59,338 nucleotides of DNA. Origin: Hydrogenophilales bacterium (GTDB taxonomy: Bacteria > Pseudomonadota > Gammaproteobacteria > Burkholderiales > Thiobacillaceae). The stretch spans positions 1 through 59,338 of the forward strand of contig JAGXGM010000077.1 in NCBI GenBank assembly GCA_024636675.1, given 5' to 3'. Under the pieces are notes generated by a model that saw nothing but the letters and a program-made list of their open reading frames with translations, had not been told where the DNA came from and did no database searches. This document shows, in pieces, positions 37,249 to 48,610 of this stretch. A program made the position numbers and the translations under genes. Numbering within the stretch: position 1 is the first letter of the stretch; every line of letters begins with the position of its first letter.

Positions 37249-38796
37249 ATGCAGGGACTGGCAACAATCGACTATGCAGTAGTCGTGATCTATCTGCTCT
37301 TCGTTATCGGCGTCAGCGTGCGGGTCGCGCGGCGCGCACCCGATGCCGAAGAGCTGTTCCTCGCCGGGCGCTCGCTTGGCTGGGGTGTCATTGGCCTGTC
37401 GCTGTTCGCCTCGAACATCTCGTCGACTACGCTGATCGGGCTGCCGGGCGCAGCCTGGTCGCACGGCATTTCGGTTGCCAACTACGAATGGATGGCGTCG
37501 CTGGTCCTGATCGTCAGCCTGCTCTATGTCGTGCCGCTGTTTCTGGGCAACCGGCTGGCGACCGTTCCGGAACTGCTGGAACGGCGTTTCGATGCACGTC
37601 TGCGCAAATATCTCTCGGCGGTGTCGGTGGTGCTGGGAATATTTCTCGACGCCGCCGGCAGCCTGTATGCCGGTGCGCTGGTTTTGCAGCTGTTTTTTCC
37701 GGATCTGCCCCTGGCTGTGAGCTGCGCGGCGATCGCGCTGTTCGCCGGGCTGTACACCGCGGCCGGCGGCCTGCGCGCGGTGGCGTATACGGACGTGGTG
37801 CAGTCGCTGGTGCTGCTAGCCGGTTCCGCGACGCTGGCGGTGATCGTGTTCGGCGAATTCGACTATTCCTGGGCCAAAGTCCAGGCTGCCGTGCCGCCCG
37901 AAAAGCTTTCCCTGCTGCGGCCACTCGACGACCCCGCCCTGCCCTGGCTCGGCACCCTGGTCGGCCTGCCGATACTCGGCTTTTACTACTGGACGATGAA
38001 CCAGTATGTCGCGCAGCGCCTGCTTGGTGCACGCAACCTGCGCGAAGCAGGCTACGGTGCGCTGCTTGCGGCCCTGCTCAAGCTCCTGCCCTTGTTCTTC
38101 ATGGTTCTGCCAGGCGTGATGGCGATTTCCCTGCTGCCGGATCTGGAACGGCCGGACAACGTATTCCCGGCCCTCGTCGCAACCTATGCCCCGGTCGGTC
38201 TGGCGGGGCTGATCCTCGCCGGCCTGCTGGCGGCGATCATGTCGAGCGTCGACTCGGCGCTCAACTCCTCATCGACCCTGTTGACGCTGGACTTCATCCA
38301 GCCGCGCTATCCCAATCTCGACATCGTTGCACTGGGCCGTCTGGGGCGCATCCTTACCTTGAGTCTGGTCGCCGTGGCCGCGACCTGGGCACCCGCCATC
38401 GGCGAATTCCCCGGCCTGTTCGCCTATCTGCAGCAGGGGTTCACTTATGCCGCCTCGCCTCTGGTAGCGACCTTCGCCGTTGGCATGTTCAGCCGTCGCG
38501 TCGCCGCAACCCCCGCCCTGCTCGGCACGGCCACCGGCCACCTGGTCAGCATCGGCTGGTTTGCCGCCACCCAGGCCGGCTGGCTGCACCTGCACTTCAC
38601 GCTCGTCGCCGGGGTCCTGCTGGCGGTGACGGTCGCGGCGATCTACCTATTCCAGCTGCTGCTTGCGCCAACGCCGCGCCCCGATCAGCTGGAGTCGGTT
38701 GACCGCAGCCGGATGCCAGCCATGCCGGCGGGCATCCGCCAGGCGGGATTTGCGATCATCCTGATGACGCTGACACTGGTGTTCTATTTCCGCTGA
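37249..38796 (+). CDS. Sodium:solute symporter (SSS/SGLT family)
   Basis: The product is 515 residues with about thirteen membrane segments. The family pattern is clear: DAEELFLAGRSLGWGVIGLSLFASNISSTTLIGLPG in the first part, LYTAAGGLRAVAYTDVVQSLVLLAGS in the middle (the SSS signature region), and LAAIMSSVDSALNSSSTLLTLDF, which forms the sodium site in helix 8. The SGLT-like branch imports sugars, polyols or related solutes with sodium. Its position behind the glycoside phosphorylase suggests it imports the same glucoside, by inference. It converges on glnB. Confidence 0.87.
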   Translation: MQGLATIDYAVVVIYLLFVIGVSVRVARRAPDAEELFLAGRSLGWGVIGLSLFASNISSTTLIGLPGAAWSHGISVANYEWMASLVLIVSLLYVVPLFLGNRLATVPELLERRFDARLRKYLSAVSVVLGIFLDAAGSLYAGALVLQLFFPDLPLAVSCAAIALFAGLYTAAGGLRAVAYTDVVQSLVLLAGSATLAVIVFGEFDYSWAKVQAAVPPEKLSLLRPLDDPALPWLGTLVGLPILGFYYWTMNQYVAQRLLGARNLREAGYGALLAALLKLLPLFFMVLPGVMAISLLPDLERPDNVFPALVATYAPVGLAGLILAGLLAAIMSSVDSALNSSSTLLTLDFIQPRYPNLDIVALGRLGRILTLSLVAVAATWAPAIGEFPGLFAYLQQGFTYAASPLVATFAVGMFSRRVAATPALLGTATGHLVSIGWFAATQAGWLHLHFTLVAGVLLAVTVAAIYLFQLLLAPTPRPDQLESVDRSRMPAMPAGIRQAGFAIILMTLTLVFYFR

Positions 38797-38824
38797 TCCC
38801 GCAACTCGCCGCATCGCGCAAAGG

Positions 38825-38845
38825 CCGCAGGCTGCCGGCCTGCGG
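38825..38845. terminator. Perfect stem between convergent symporter and glnB genes
   Basis: CCGCAGGC (38825-38832) pairs with GCCTGCGG (38838-38845) across a 5-base loop. There is no real T-run on the plus strand and only CCTTT on the minus strand, so it may be a weak bidirectional terminator. Confidence 0.4.
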
Positions 38846-38856
38846 GATGCGAAGAA

Positions 38857-40805
<1,949 letters not shown>

Positions 40806-40815
40806 CGGGTGGGCG

Positions 40816-41691
40816 TCAGCGCGCCGCCAGTGCCTGCTGCACCGCCTCGCCGAGCCCGGCCGGGCTTTGCGCGACGACCACGCCGGCCGCTTCGAGCGCG
40901 CGGATTTTGGCGTCCGCCGTCCCCGCGCCGCCGGCGATGATCGCGCCGGCGTGGCCCATGCGCTTGCCCTTGGGCGCAGTGCGCCCGGCAATGTAGGCGG
41001 CGACCGGCTTCTTCATGTTCGAGCGGATGTACTCGGCGGCTTCCTCCTCGCGGCTGCCGCCGATTTCGCCGACCAGGATCACCGCCTCGGTCTGCGGGTC
41101 GGCCTCGAACATTTCCAGGCAATCGATGAAATCCAGCCCCTTGATCGGGTCGCCGCCGATGCCGACGCAGGTCGACTGCCCCAGCCCCAACTGCGTGGTC
41201 TGGTGCACCGCTTCGTAGGTCAGCGTGCCGGAACGCGAGACGATGCCGATCCTGCCCTTCTGGTGGATGACGCCGGGCATGATGCCGATTTTGCATTCGC
41301 CCGAGCTGATGATGCCGGGGCAGTTGGGACCGATGAGCTTCGCTCCGTTGGCGCGCAGCGCAGCCTTCACGTTCAGCATGTCCAGAACCGGGATGCCTTC
41401 GGTGATGCAGACGATCACCTCGATGCCGGCGTCGGCCGCTTCCAGGATCGAATCGGCGGCAAACGCCGCCGGCACGTAGATCATGGTCGCGCTGGCGCCG
41501 GTCTGGCGTACCGCGTCGCGCACTGTGTTGAAGACAGGCAGGTTCAGATGCGTCTGTCCGCCCTTGCCCGGCGTGACGCCGCCGACCATCTGCGTGCCGT
41601 AGGCGATCGCCTGCCCGGAATGGAAGCTGCCCTGCTTGCCGGTGAAACCCTGGCAGATAACTTTGGTGTCTTTGTTGACGAGGATGCTCAT
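40816..41691 (-). CDS. sucD: Succinyl-CoA synthetase alpha subunit
   Basis: The product is 291 residues. The CoA-binding start is [32 protein letters not shown] over the first 32 residues, and the phosphohistidine lies in the HAGAIIAGG segment. [18 protein letters not shown] and [21 protein letters not shown] are typical. Together with SucC it interconverts succinyl-CoA and succinate with nucleotide phosphorylation. It overlaps the sucC stop by four bases. Confidence 0.96.
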   Translation of the reverse strand: MSILVNKDTKVICQGFTGKQGSFHSGQAIAYGTQMVGGVTPGKGGQTHLNLPVFNTVRDAVRQTGASATMIYVPAAFAADSILEAADAGIEVIVCITEGIPVLDMLNVKAALRANGAKLIGPNCPGIISSGECKIGIMPGVIHQKGRIGIVSRSGTLTYEAVHQTTQLGLGQSTCVGIGGDPIKGLDFIDCLEMFEADPQTEAVILVGEIGGSREEEAAEYIRSNMKKPVAAYIAGRTAPKGKRMGHAGAIIAGGAGTADAKIRALEAAGVVVAQSPAGLGEAVQQALAAR

Positions 41692-42848
41692 GCCGCCTTC
41701 TCCACAGCCAGTTTCGCCGCCTGCGTGAGGCTCGCGGCCGCGAGGATGGCAAGCCCCGACTCGGCCAGCAGCGTGCGGCCCAGTTCGGCATTGGTGCCTT
41801 CGAGCCGAACGATCACCGGCACCTTCACGCCAACGTCCTTCACCGCCTGGATGATGCCCTCCGCGATGACGTCGCAGCGCACGATGCCGCCGAAAATATT
41901 GATCAGCACGGCGCGCACGTTGGGGTCGAGCAGGATGATCTTGAAGCCCTGCGCCACGGTTTCCGGGGTGGCGCCGCCGCCGACGTCGAGGAAGTTGGCG
42001 GGCGTGCCGCCTTCGAACTGGATCAGGTCCATCGTCGCCATCGCCAGTCCCGCGCCGTTGACCATGCAGCCGATGTTGCCAGAAAGCGCGACATAGTTGA
42101 CATTAGCCGCGTTGGCCGCCGCTTCCTTGGCGTCGATCTGGCTGTCGTCGCGCAGTCCGGCCAAGGCCTTGCGGCGGTATAGCGCGTTGTCGTCGACGCT
42201 CATCTTGCAGTCGAGCGGCAGCACGCGGTTGTCGGCGGTCACCACCAACGGATTGATTTCAAGCAGGGAAAGATCGTTGGCGATGAACACGCGATACAAA
42301 GCGGGCAGCAGGCGGCAGAAATCGGTGTAGGCCTCGCCCGTCAGTTCGAGCGCGAACGCCAGCGCGCGGCACTGGAAATCCTGCACACCCAGCAGCGGAT
42401 CGCAGGTCTCGGTCAGCACCTTTTCCGGGGTGGCGTGGGCGACTTCCTCGATGTCCATGCCGCCGGCGGCGGAGGCGACGATGGCGACGCGTTCGGTTTC
42501 GCGGTCGACCAGCAGGGAGAGATACAGTTCGCGCGCAATCGGCAGCGTCTCTTCCACCAGCACCAGATTCACCGGCTGGCCGTCGGGCGCGTTCTGGTTG
42601 GTCACCAGTGGCTTGCCGAGCAGGGATTCGGCCATCGCACGCACGTCATCCTGATGCTTGACGAGCTTCACCCCGCCCGCCTTGCCGCGCCCGCCGGCGT
42701 GAATCTGCGCCTTTACCACCCAAGCGTCGCCGCCCAGTTCGCGGGCGGCTGCTACCGCAGCATCGGCAGTCGCTGCAGCGATGCCGCGCGGCGTGATAAT
42801 GTTGCCCGACCGCAGGATGTGTTTGGCCTGGTATTCATGCAGGTTCAT
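41688..42848 (-). CDS. sucC: Succinyl-CoA synthetase beta subunit
   Basis: The product is 386 residues. It has the ATP-grasp domain: [17 protein letters not shown] at the start, [20 protein letters not shown] in the nucleotide site, and [27 protein letters not shown]. The C-terminal part has [22 protein letters not shown] and [19 protein letters not shown] 42848 begins the conserved N-terminus; the frame continues 14 codons upstream without similarity. It opens the sucC-sucD-nadE-glnB run and is divergent from the FemAB-like gene by 26 bases. Confidence 0.96.
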   Translation of the reverse strand: MNLHEYQAKHILRSGNIITPRGIAAATADAAVAAARELGGDAWVVKAQIHAGGRGKAGGVKLVKHQDDVRAMAESLLGKPLVTNQNAPDGQPVNLVLVEETLPIARELYLSLLVDRETERVAIVASAAGGMDIEEVAHATPEKVLTETCDPLLGVQDFQCRALAFALELTGEAYTDFCRLLPALYRVFIANDLSLLEINPLVVTADNRVLPLDCKMSVDDNALYRRKALAGLRDDSQIDAKEAAANAANVNYVALSGNIGCMVNGAGLAMATMDLIQFEGGTPANFLDVGGGATPETVAQGFKIILLDPNVRAVLINIFGGIVRCDVIAEGIIQAVKDVGVKVPVIVRLEGTNAELGRTLLAESGLAILAAASLTQAAKLAVEKAA

Positions 42849-42874
42849 TATTTTTCGATGGAAGCGCCAAAAAC

Positions 42875-44104
42875 GTGCATTTTGAAGCAAAGCCCCCCGC
42901 TACGGAAGCCGAAGCCGCAGAAACAGTTGTCCGCGTGGTAACAAGGATTGCGGACTTGCCTGCCGACGCCTGGAACGCGCTGGCCGGCGATTCGCCCTTC
43001 GTGCAGCACGCCTTTCTACACGCGCTCGAAGCCACCGATTGCGTCGGCCCCCACATCGGCTGGGAGCCGGTGCATCTGGCGCTGTTCAGGAACGGCCGGC
43101 TCGACGCCGCGATGCCGCTCTACGTCAAGCATCATTCCTGGGGCGAGTTCGTGTTCGACTGGGCATGGGCCGACGCTTATCGCCGGCATGGTCTCAGCTA
43201 CTACCCCAAGCTGGTGTGCTGCGTGCCGTTTTCGCCGGTGCCGGGCCCGCGTCTGCTGGCGAAAAACGATGCCGACCGCGCCACGCTAATCCAGGCCGCG
43301 TTGAAGCTCACCCGCGACCTGAACTGTTCGTCTTTCCACATCCTGTTCCCCACCGAGCCCGATCATGCCGCGCTCAGTCTCCCGCTGGTTCCGCTCGGGG
43401 ACGCCGACTTGCAAGGGGCTGACGCTCCTGCAAGGCCGTATGCGCAACTGATGCACCGCAGCGGCTTCCAGTTCCACTGGAACAATGCGGGCTACGGCAG
43501 CTTCGACGATTTTCTCGCTGCGATGACGCACGACAAGCGCAAGAAAATCCGCCAGGAGCGGAAGAAACTCACCACGCTGGGGGTGACATTCCGCTGGGTG
43601 GAAGGCGCAGACAGCACCGACGCCGACTGGGACCATTTCTATCGTTGCTACGCCGACACCTACAACCGCCACCGCAGCGAGCCGCATCTCAACCGCACCT
43701 TCTTCGCAAACCTGCGCGAGACGATGCCGGACAATCTGCTGCTCATCATTGCGGACAAGGACGGCATCCCCACCGCCTGCTCGTTCTGCATGAAAGACAG
43801 CCAGCGGCTGTACGGCCGCCACTGGGGCACGCTGGAATACGTGCCTGGCCTGCATTTCGAGACCTGCTACCAGCAGGGCATTGAATACGCGATCGTTCAC
43901 GGTTTGCAGGCATTCGAAGGCGGCGCGCAGGGCGAACACAAGCTCGCGCGCGGGCTGGTCCCGACCGCTACGCATTCCTGGCACTGGCTGGAAAACACCG
44001 AATTCCGCGAAGCGGTCGACCGCTTCCTGGAACGCGAGACCGACGCCATCAGCCACTACATGGACGAACTCGACGGGCCGTTCCGCCGCGAGCCGCCCGG
44101 CTAA
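42875..44104 (+). CDS. FemAB/DUF482-like GNAT-fold protein
   Basis: The product is 409 residues from GTG 42875. It matches the DUF482/peptidoglycan-biosynthesis FemAB-like family: GDSPFVQHAFLHALEATDCVGP near the start, AMPLYVKHHSWGEFVFDWAWADAYRRHGLSYYPKLVCCVPFSPVPGPRLL in the middle, DKRKKIRQERKKL, and the C-terminal FEGGAQGEHKLARGLVPTATHSWHW. Each is split here over short conserved blocks. Family members have a GNAT fold and are suspected to transfer an aminoacyl or acyl group; the substrate is unknown. The GTG start is uncertain, with GGAAG about ten bases upstream. Confidence 0.82.
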   Translation: MHFEAKPPATEAEAAETVVRVVTRIADLPADAWNALAGDSPFVQHAFLHALEATDCVGPHIGWEPVHLALFRNGRLDAAMPLYVKHHSWGEFVFDWAWADAYRRHGLSYYPKLVCCVPFSPVPGPRLLAKNDADRATLIQAALKLTRDLNCSSFHILFPTEPDHAALSLPLVPLGDADLQGADAPARPYAQLMHRSGFQFHWNNAGYGSFDDFLAAMTHDKRKKIRQERKKLTTLGVTFRWVEGADSTDADWDHFYRCYADTYNRHRSEPHLNRTFFANLRETMPDNLLLIIADKDGIPTACSFCMKDSQRLYGRHWGTLEYVPGLHFETCYQQGIEYAIVHGLQAFEGGAQGEHKLARGLVPTATHSWHWLENTEFREAVDRFLERETDAISHYMDELDGPFRREPPG

Positions 44105-44111
44105 ACGCTAT

Positions 44112-45113
44112 TCAAATCAGCACGGCGGTCAGATAGGTCACGTACAGCGCACCGTTGACGAGCAGGTGCCACACGCGCAGGCCGCCATTCAATGCCGCCC
44201 AGCGCAGCCAGAACGCCGCGACCAGCGTGATCGCCACGCCCAGCAGCACTTCCTTTTGCGGTGCCCACGGCGTCAGTGAAATGCCGATGGCGGGCAATAG
44301 CGTGCCCTGGAACACCATCGCGCCGGTGATGTTGCCGAAAGCCAGGGTGTCCTTGCGCTTGCGGATCCACAGGATCGAATTCACCTTCTCCGGTAGCTCG
44401 GTGGCGATCGGAATGATCAAAAGCGACAGCAGCAGCGCGGAGATACCGATGATGGGCGCGGCGGCTTCCACGCCGTGGATGAAGCCTTTGGCGCCGGCGA
44501 CCAGCAGCGCCAGCCCCAGCGCCAGCTGCACCAGAATGAACAGCAGGTTCTGCGGCAGGCCCAGCCGGGTCAGCAGCATCGGCGAGCCGGCCTCGGTGGC
44601 GTGGCCGTCTTCCACCAGACTGGCCGATGCGCGCAGCGTCAGCATCACGTAGATGAAGTAGATCGTCACCATGACGAAGGCGATCGCCCCGCGCACCCAG
44701 CCTTCGCCATGCGGAATGAACATGGCGACGAACGCCAGCACGAACGCCATCAGGAAGAAGTCCAGGTCGCGCTTGAGGCCGGTTTTCTCCGGCGTAAACT
44801 GACCCAGCAGGCCGCGCCGCTTGACCACCGCCACGCTCATCAGAAACAACGTCAGCGTCGACAGCATCAAGGGCGCACCGAGAATCGCGCCGACGCCGAT
44901 TTCCGCGTTGGTGGCGGCGTTGCCGGTGCCGGCAAAAATCGCCAGCAGCGGCACCAGGGTCTCCGGCATGGCGGTGCCGACCGCAGCGAACAGCGATCCG
45001 GTCACGCCTTCCGAGATTTTGAGTTTTTCGCCGAGGTGCTCAAGCGCGTTGACAAAGATTTCCGCCGCCACCAGGATGAGCAGCAGATAACCGAAGAGTT
45101 CGAGGAATAACAT
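44112..45113 (-). CDS. Sodium/calcium exchanger family membrane protein
   Basis: The product is 333 residues with ten or eleven membrane segments. The two inverted exchanger repeats are seen: SLFAAVGTAMPETLVPLLAIF in the first half and SLLIIPIATELPEKVNSILWI in the second, each with the acidic residue that binds the cation. A conserved FGNITGAMVFQGTLLP follows. It probably exchanges calcium or another divalent cation for sodium or protons at the inner membrane. Its ATG at 45113 overlaps the ATG of the thioredoxin-like gene on the other strand by two bases. Confidence 0.87.
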   Translation of the reverse strand: MLFLELFGYLLLILVAAEIFVNALEHLGEKLKISEGVTGSLFAAVGTAMPETLVPLLAIFAGTGNAATNAEIGVGAILGAPLMLSTLTLFLMSVAVVKRRGLLGQFTPEKTGLKRDLDFFLMAFVLAFVAMFIPHGEGWVRGAIAFVMVTIYFIYVMLTLRASASLVEDGHATEAGSPMLLTRLGLPQNLLFILVQLALGLALLVAGAKGFIHGVEAAAPIIGISALLLSLLIIPIATELPEKVNSILWIRKRKDTLAFGNITGAMVFQGTLLPAIGISLTPWAPQKEVLLGVAITLVAAFWLRWAALNGGLRVWHLLVNGALYVTYLTAVLI

Positions 45114-45507
45114 GACGCAGCGCCTGGACGAAAAGCGCGATTTTAGCAGCCCGGATGCCGCTGCTCTTCCCGCTTTTTCACGTCTGGCCGAGGGTGATTT
45201 TCATGCCCGCCTCGCTGCCACGTCCGGCATTGCCGTGGTGCTGTTCAGCGCGCCGCACTGCGGGGGGTGCCGGGCGTGGAAGCGCCTGCTGCCCGATGCG
45301 CTACCCGGCCCGACTCACACACTTTTCGAGGTCGACGTCAGCGAAGCCACCGGCGTGGCGCGCTATTTCGATATCTTCCACCTGCCGACGGTGTACCTGT
45401 ATCGCGACGGCCGGTTTCATGCCGAACTGCAGTGCGAGGCGCGTCAGGCAGCCATCCATGAGACGGCGCGCCAGCTGCTGGCAGCGCCCGCACAGGACGA
45501 GCCCTGA
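45112..45507 (+). CDS. Thioredoxin-family protein with CGGC motif
   Basis: The product is 131 residues of the thioredoxin fold. The redox motif is C50-G-G-C53 in VVLFSAPHCGGCRAW, and the cis-proline lies in IFHLPTVYLYRDG. There is no signal peptide, so it should act in the cytoplasm as a thiol-disulfide reductase; its partner is unknown. The N-terminal 25 residues have no counterpart in simple thioredoxins. GAGGA six bases before ATG 45112 supports this start, even though it overlaps the antiporter start on the opposite strand. Confidence 0.82.
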   Translation: MTQRLDEKRDFSSPDAAALPAFSRLAEGDFHARLAATSGIAVVLFSAPHCGGCRAWKRLLPDALPGPTHTLFEVDVSEATGVARYFDIFHLPTVYLYRDGRFHAELQCEARQAAIHETARQLLAAPAQDEP

Positions 45508-45570
45508 GAAGAATTATTCAGCCGGTCATTTCGCGCATGCAAAGCAAGCTGGAATATTGATCAAGCGAAG

Positions 45571-45616
45571 ATTCCGGATTGCTGCGCACTGCTCGAACTG
45601 TTGCTCGCAATGACGG
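45571..45616. repeat. Possible REP-like element
   Basis: This stretch combines GGATTGCTGCGCA and TTGCTCGCAATGACGG. Similar GATTGC...GCAATGACGG pairs occur as dispersed repeats in many proteobacterial genomes, from memory. It lies in the 124-base gap between the thioredoxin-like and CopD-like genes, which converge. A second copy is not present in the window, so this is tentative. Confidence 0.3.
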
Positions 45617-45631
45617 CAGGTTCGGGTTTGT

Positions 45632-46084
45632 CTAGAGCAACGCACGCCCGAGGAACACCACCGCGATCGTCAGCAGCCCCAGGCTGAGGTTGATGCCGAT
45701 CAGCATGCGGATCTGGCCAAGGGCCGCGCCGCCCGCCTTCCAGTCCTGCGCCGCGACCGCGCGCTTGAGTTTCGCGTAGGGGGCGAAGAACACGTGCGCG
45801 AAAATCAGCATCATCACCACACCCAGCGCCAGCATCGTCATGACGTAATGCGGCGCGGCCATGCCACCGAGCTTCATCAGCATGTGCAGGCCGGTCAGCA
45901 GGATCAGCGCCACCGACGCCCACACCCAGGGGAAGAACTTGCCGAACACGCCGCTCCACAGCGTCAGCCGCTGCGGCGGTTCGAGCACGCTGGCGGCCAC
46001 CGGGCGCAGCGCCATGTAGGCGAAGAACATGCCGCCGACCCAAACGACGACGCCAAGCACATGCAGCAGCAACGAGACATTCAT
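45632..46084 (-). CDS. Small CopD-family-like membrane protein
   Basis: The product is 150 residues with four membrane segments: LLLHVLGVVVWVGGMFFAYMALRPVA first, then LWSGVFGKFFPWVWASVALILLTGLHML, YVMTMLALGVVMMLIFAHVFFAPY and INLSLGLLTIAVVFL. The first segment with His and Trp resembles CopD-type copper-related or haem-linked membrane proteins, but it is much shorter than CopD proper. The function is unknown. It begins 11 bases after rnhB on the same strand, so it is the last gene of the lipid A cluster. Confidence 0.7.
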   Translation of the reverse strand: MNVSLLLHVLGVVVWVGGMFFAYMALRPVAASVLEPPQRLTLWSGVFGKFFPWVWASVALILLTGLHMLMKLGGMAAPHYVMTMLALGVVMMLIFAHVFFAPYAKLKRAVAAQDWKAGGAALGQIRMLIGINLSLGLLTIAVVFLGRALL

Positions 46085-46095
46085 AGGACTTCCTT

Positions 46096-46710
46096 TCAGA
46101 ACAAAACGGCTTGATCGAGGACGAGTTTAACTGGCGCGAAGCTGCGCCGATGCTGCGGGCAGGCGCCGTGCGCCTTCAATGCAGCCAGATGCACGGCGGT
46201 GCCATAGCCCATGTGCCGGGCGAATCCGTAGGCCGGATAGTCCTCATGCAGCCTGCACATGAACTGGTCGCGCACCGTCTTGGCCAGGATCGAGGCGGCG
46301 GCGATCGCGGCCACCTTGTCGTCGCCCTGAACCACTGCCTGCGAGCGCCATGTCCAGTCGGGGCAGCGGTTGCCGTCGACCCAGACGTCGTCCGGCGGTG
46401 TCTGCAAACCGGCGACGGCGCGCTGCATCGCCAGCAAGGTGGCCTGCAGGATGTTCAGCCGGTCGATCTCGGCGACGCTGGCCTCGGCCACGCACCAGGC
46501 GACGGCGCGCAGGCGGATCTCGTCGGCCAGGCGCTCGCGCGCGGCGGCGGAAAGTTTCTTGGAGTCGCGCAGGCCGTCGATCGGCTGCGCGGGATCGAGC
46601 ATGACCGCCGCCGCCATCACCGGCCCCGCCAGCGGGCCGCGGCCAGCTTCGTCGACGCCGCACAGGCCGAGCGGCCCTATCTGCAGCACGACCGGCTGGC
46701 GCGGCGTCAT
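46096..46710 (-). CDS. rnhB: Ribonuclease HII
   Basis: The product is 204 residues. The active-site segment [22 protein letters not shown] carries the paired acidic residues, [13 protein letters not shown] follows, and a further acidic residue is in [29 protein letters not shown] and [11 protein letters not shown] complete the family pattern. It cuts the RNA strand of RNA-DNA hybrids. ATG 46710 overlaps the lpxB stop by four bases, the conserved lpxB-rnhB order. Confidence 0.95.
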   Translation of the reverse strand: MTPRQPVVLQIGPLGLCGVDEAGRGPLAGPVMAAAVMLDPAQPIDGLRDSKKLSAAARERLADEIRLRAVAWCVAEASVAEIDRLNILQATLLAMQRAVAGLQTPPDDVWVDGNRCPDWTWRSQAVVQGDDKVAAIAAASILAKTVRDQFMCRLHEDYPAYGFARHMGYGTAVHLAALKAHGACPQHRRSFAPVKLVLDQAVLF

Positions 46711-47837
46711 GCGCCCTCCAGATAGGGCTGCACCGCCTCGGCGATGCGCGCACTGGCGTTTTGCCGCAGGCTCAAATGCATGGCGCGAAAGGTTTCGATG
46801 GCGGCAGCCCGGCGCGGCGCATCGTCCAGCCACGCCAGCGCGTCGTTTGCCAGGTTCTCGGGGGTGGCGGCTTCCTGCACCCGTTCCGGCACCACGAAAT
46901 CGCGCGCCAGAATGTTCGGCAGTCCGATCCATGGCAGCAGCGCTTTTTTGCGCATCAGGTAAGCGGTAAGCGCCGGCACGCGGTAGGTGATGACCATGGG
47001 TTTTTTGAACAGTGCGGCTTCGAGCGTGGCGGTGCCGGAAGCCACCAGCGCGACGTCGCAGGCCGCCAGCGCCGTGTGCGACTGTCCCTCAAGCACCTGC
47101 AGCGGCAGATCCAGTCCCTGTGCCGCCTGCCGGATCAGCCGGGCAGCCGCCTCGCTTGCGGCGGGCAGCACAAACTGCGCGTCGGCATGGTGCTGACGAA
47201 TACGCACCGCTGCATCGAGCATCAGCCGCGCATGACGCGTCACTTCAGAGAGCCGGCTGCCCGGCAACAGCGCAATCACCGGACCGGCGGCCAGACTCAG
47301 GGCCGCGCGTGCTGCAGCGGTATCGGCTTGCAAGGGAATCACGTCTGCCAGTGGATGGCCGACGTAGGTGACAGGGATGCCCGCATCGCGGTAGAGCTGT
47401 TCCTCGAACGGGAACACCACCAGCATGTGCGACACCGCCTGCTTGATGCGGTGGATGCGCTCGGGCCGCCAGGCCCAGATCGACGGGCTGACGAAATGCA
47501 CGGTGGGAATGCCGGCCTGCTTGAGTTTCGCTTCCAGCGTGAAATTGAAATCCGGCGCATCGATGCCGACGAAGACGCGCGGCCGTTCGCGCAGGAAATG
47601 ACGGGTGATGCGCGAACGGATCCATAGCAGTTCGGGCAGGTGGCGCAGCACCTCGACGTAGCCGTTGACCGCCAGCCTGTCGCTCGGATAGATCGCCTCG
47701 ACGCCGGCTGCGACCAGACGCGGCCCGGCGATTCCGGCGGCACGCAGCCCGGGGTGCCGCTGTTTCAGCGCATTGATGAAGTGCGCCCCGAGGAGGTCGC
47801 CGGAGGCTTCGCCGGCGACCACACCGAGGTCCATCAC
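46707..47837 (-). CDS. lpxB: Lipid-A-disaccharide synthase
   Basis: The product is 376 residues of glycosyltransferase family 19. It begins [20 protein letters not shown], has [45 protein letters not shown] spread over residues about 85-130, and [18 protein letters not shown]. It joins UDP-2,3-diacylglucosamine and lipid X. The start is GTG 47837 or the next codon, ATG 47834; both overlap or abut the lpxA stop. Confidence 0.95.
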   Translation of the reverse strand: MMDLGVVAGEASGDLLGAHFINALKQRHPGLRAAGIAGPRLVAAGVEAIYPSDRLAVNGYVEVLRHLPELLWIRSRITRHFLRERPRVFVGIDAPDFNFTLEAKLKQAGIPTVHFVSPSIWAWRPERIHRIKQAVSHMLVVFPFEEQLYRDAGIPVTYVGHPLADVIPLQADTAAARAALSLAAGPVIALLPGSRLSEVTRHARLMLDAAVRIRQHHADAQFVLPAASEAAARLIRQAAQGLDLPLQVLEGQSHTALAACDVALVASGTATLEAALFKKPMVITYRVPALTAYLMRKKALLPWIGLPNILARDFVVPERVQEAATPENLANDALAWLDDAPRRAAAIETFRAMHLSLRQNASARIAEAVQPYLEGA

Positions 47838-48610
47838 CGGATGATGCCGCGCTCGGAACGCGCGAGGAAATCGAGTTGCTGCTGGACTTCAGCGTGGTTC
47901 GCCGCCTCGGGCGCGAGCTTGGCCTTGGCCTCGGCCAGCGTGTTGCCTTCGCGATAGAGGATCTTGTAGGCGCGCTTCAGGGCGGCCAGCGCCTCGGCGG
48001 AAAATCCCCGCCGCTTGAGGCCTTCGCTGTTGAGGCCATGCGGCGCGGCGGGCTGACCGGACGCCATGATGAAGGGCGGAATGTCCTTGAAGACCACGCT
48101 GGAGATGCCGGTCATCACGTGGGCGCCGATCTTGCAGAACTGGTGCACGCCGGTGAAGCCGCCGAGGATCGCCCAGTCGCCCACTTCGGCGTGCCCCGCC
48201 AGCGACGCGTTGTTGGCGAAGATGGTGCGGTCCCCCACCACGCAGTCGTGCGCGATATGGACGTAGGCCATGATCCAGTTGTGGCTGCCGATCGTCGTCA
48301 CGCCGCGGTCCTGCACGGTGCCGGTGTTGAAGGTGCAGAACTCCCGGATCACGTTGTGGTCGCCGATTTCAAGCCGCGTCGGCTCGCCGGCGTACTTCTT
48401 GTCCTGCGGCGCTTCGCCGAGCGAAACGAAATGGAATATCTGGTTGTGCGCACCGATTTGGGTATGGCCGGTGATCACCGCATGCGCGCCGACCGTGGTG
48501 CCGGCGCCGATTTCGACATGTTCGCCGATGATCGTGTAGGGGCCGATCTCGACGTCGTCGGCGAGCCGGGCGCCCGCGGCGACCAGCGCGGTGGGGTGGA
48601 TATTCGTCAT
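47834..48610 (-). CDS. lpxA: UDP-N-acetylglucosamine acyltransferase
   Basis: The product is 258 residues. It is a left-handed beta-helix of hexapeptide repeats (ADDVEIGPYTIIGEHVEIGAGTTVGAHAVI spread over the start). The active-site histidine region is MAYVHIAHDCVVGDRTIFANNASLAGHAEVG, and a C-terminal helical domain follows. It performs the first acylation of lipid A synthesis in the cytoplasm. The ATG follows the fabZ stop directly (TAAATG). Confidence 0.95.
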   Translation of the reverse strand: MTNIHPTALVAAGARLADDVEIGPYTIIGEHVEIGAGTTVGAHAVITGHTQIGAHNQIFHFVSLGEAPQDKKYAGEPTRLEIGDHNVIREFCTFNTGTVQDRGVTTIGSHNWIMAYVHIAHDCVVGDRTIFANNASLAGHAEVGDWAILGGFTGVHQFCKIGAHVMTGISSVVFKDIPPFIMASGQPAAPHGLNSEGLKRRGFSAEALAALKRAYKILYREGNTLAEAKAKLAPEAANHAEVQQQLDFLARSERGIIR

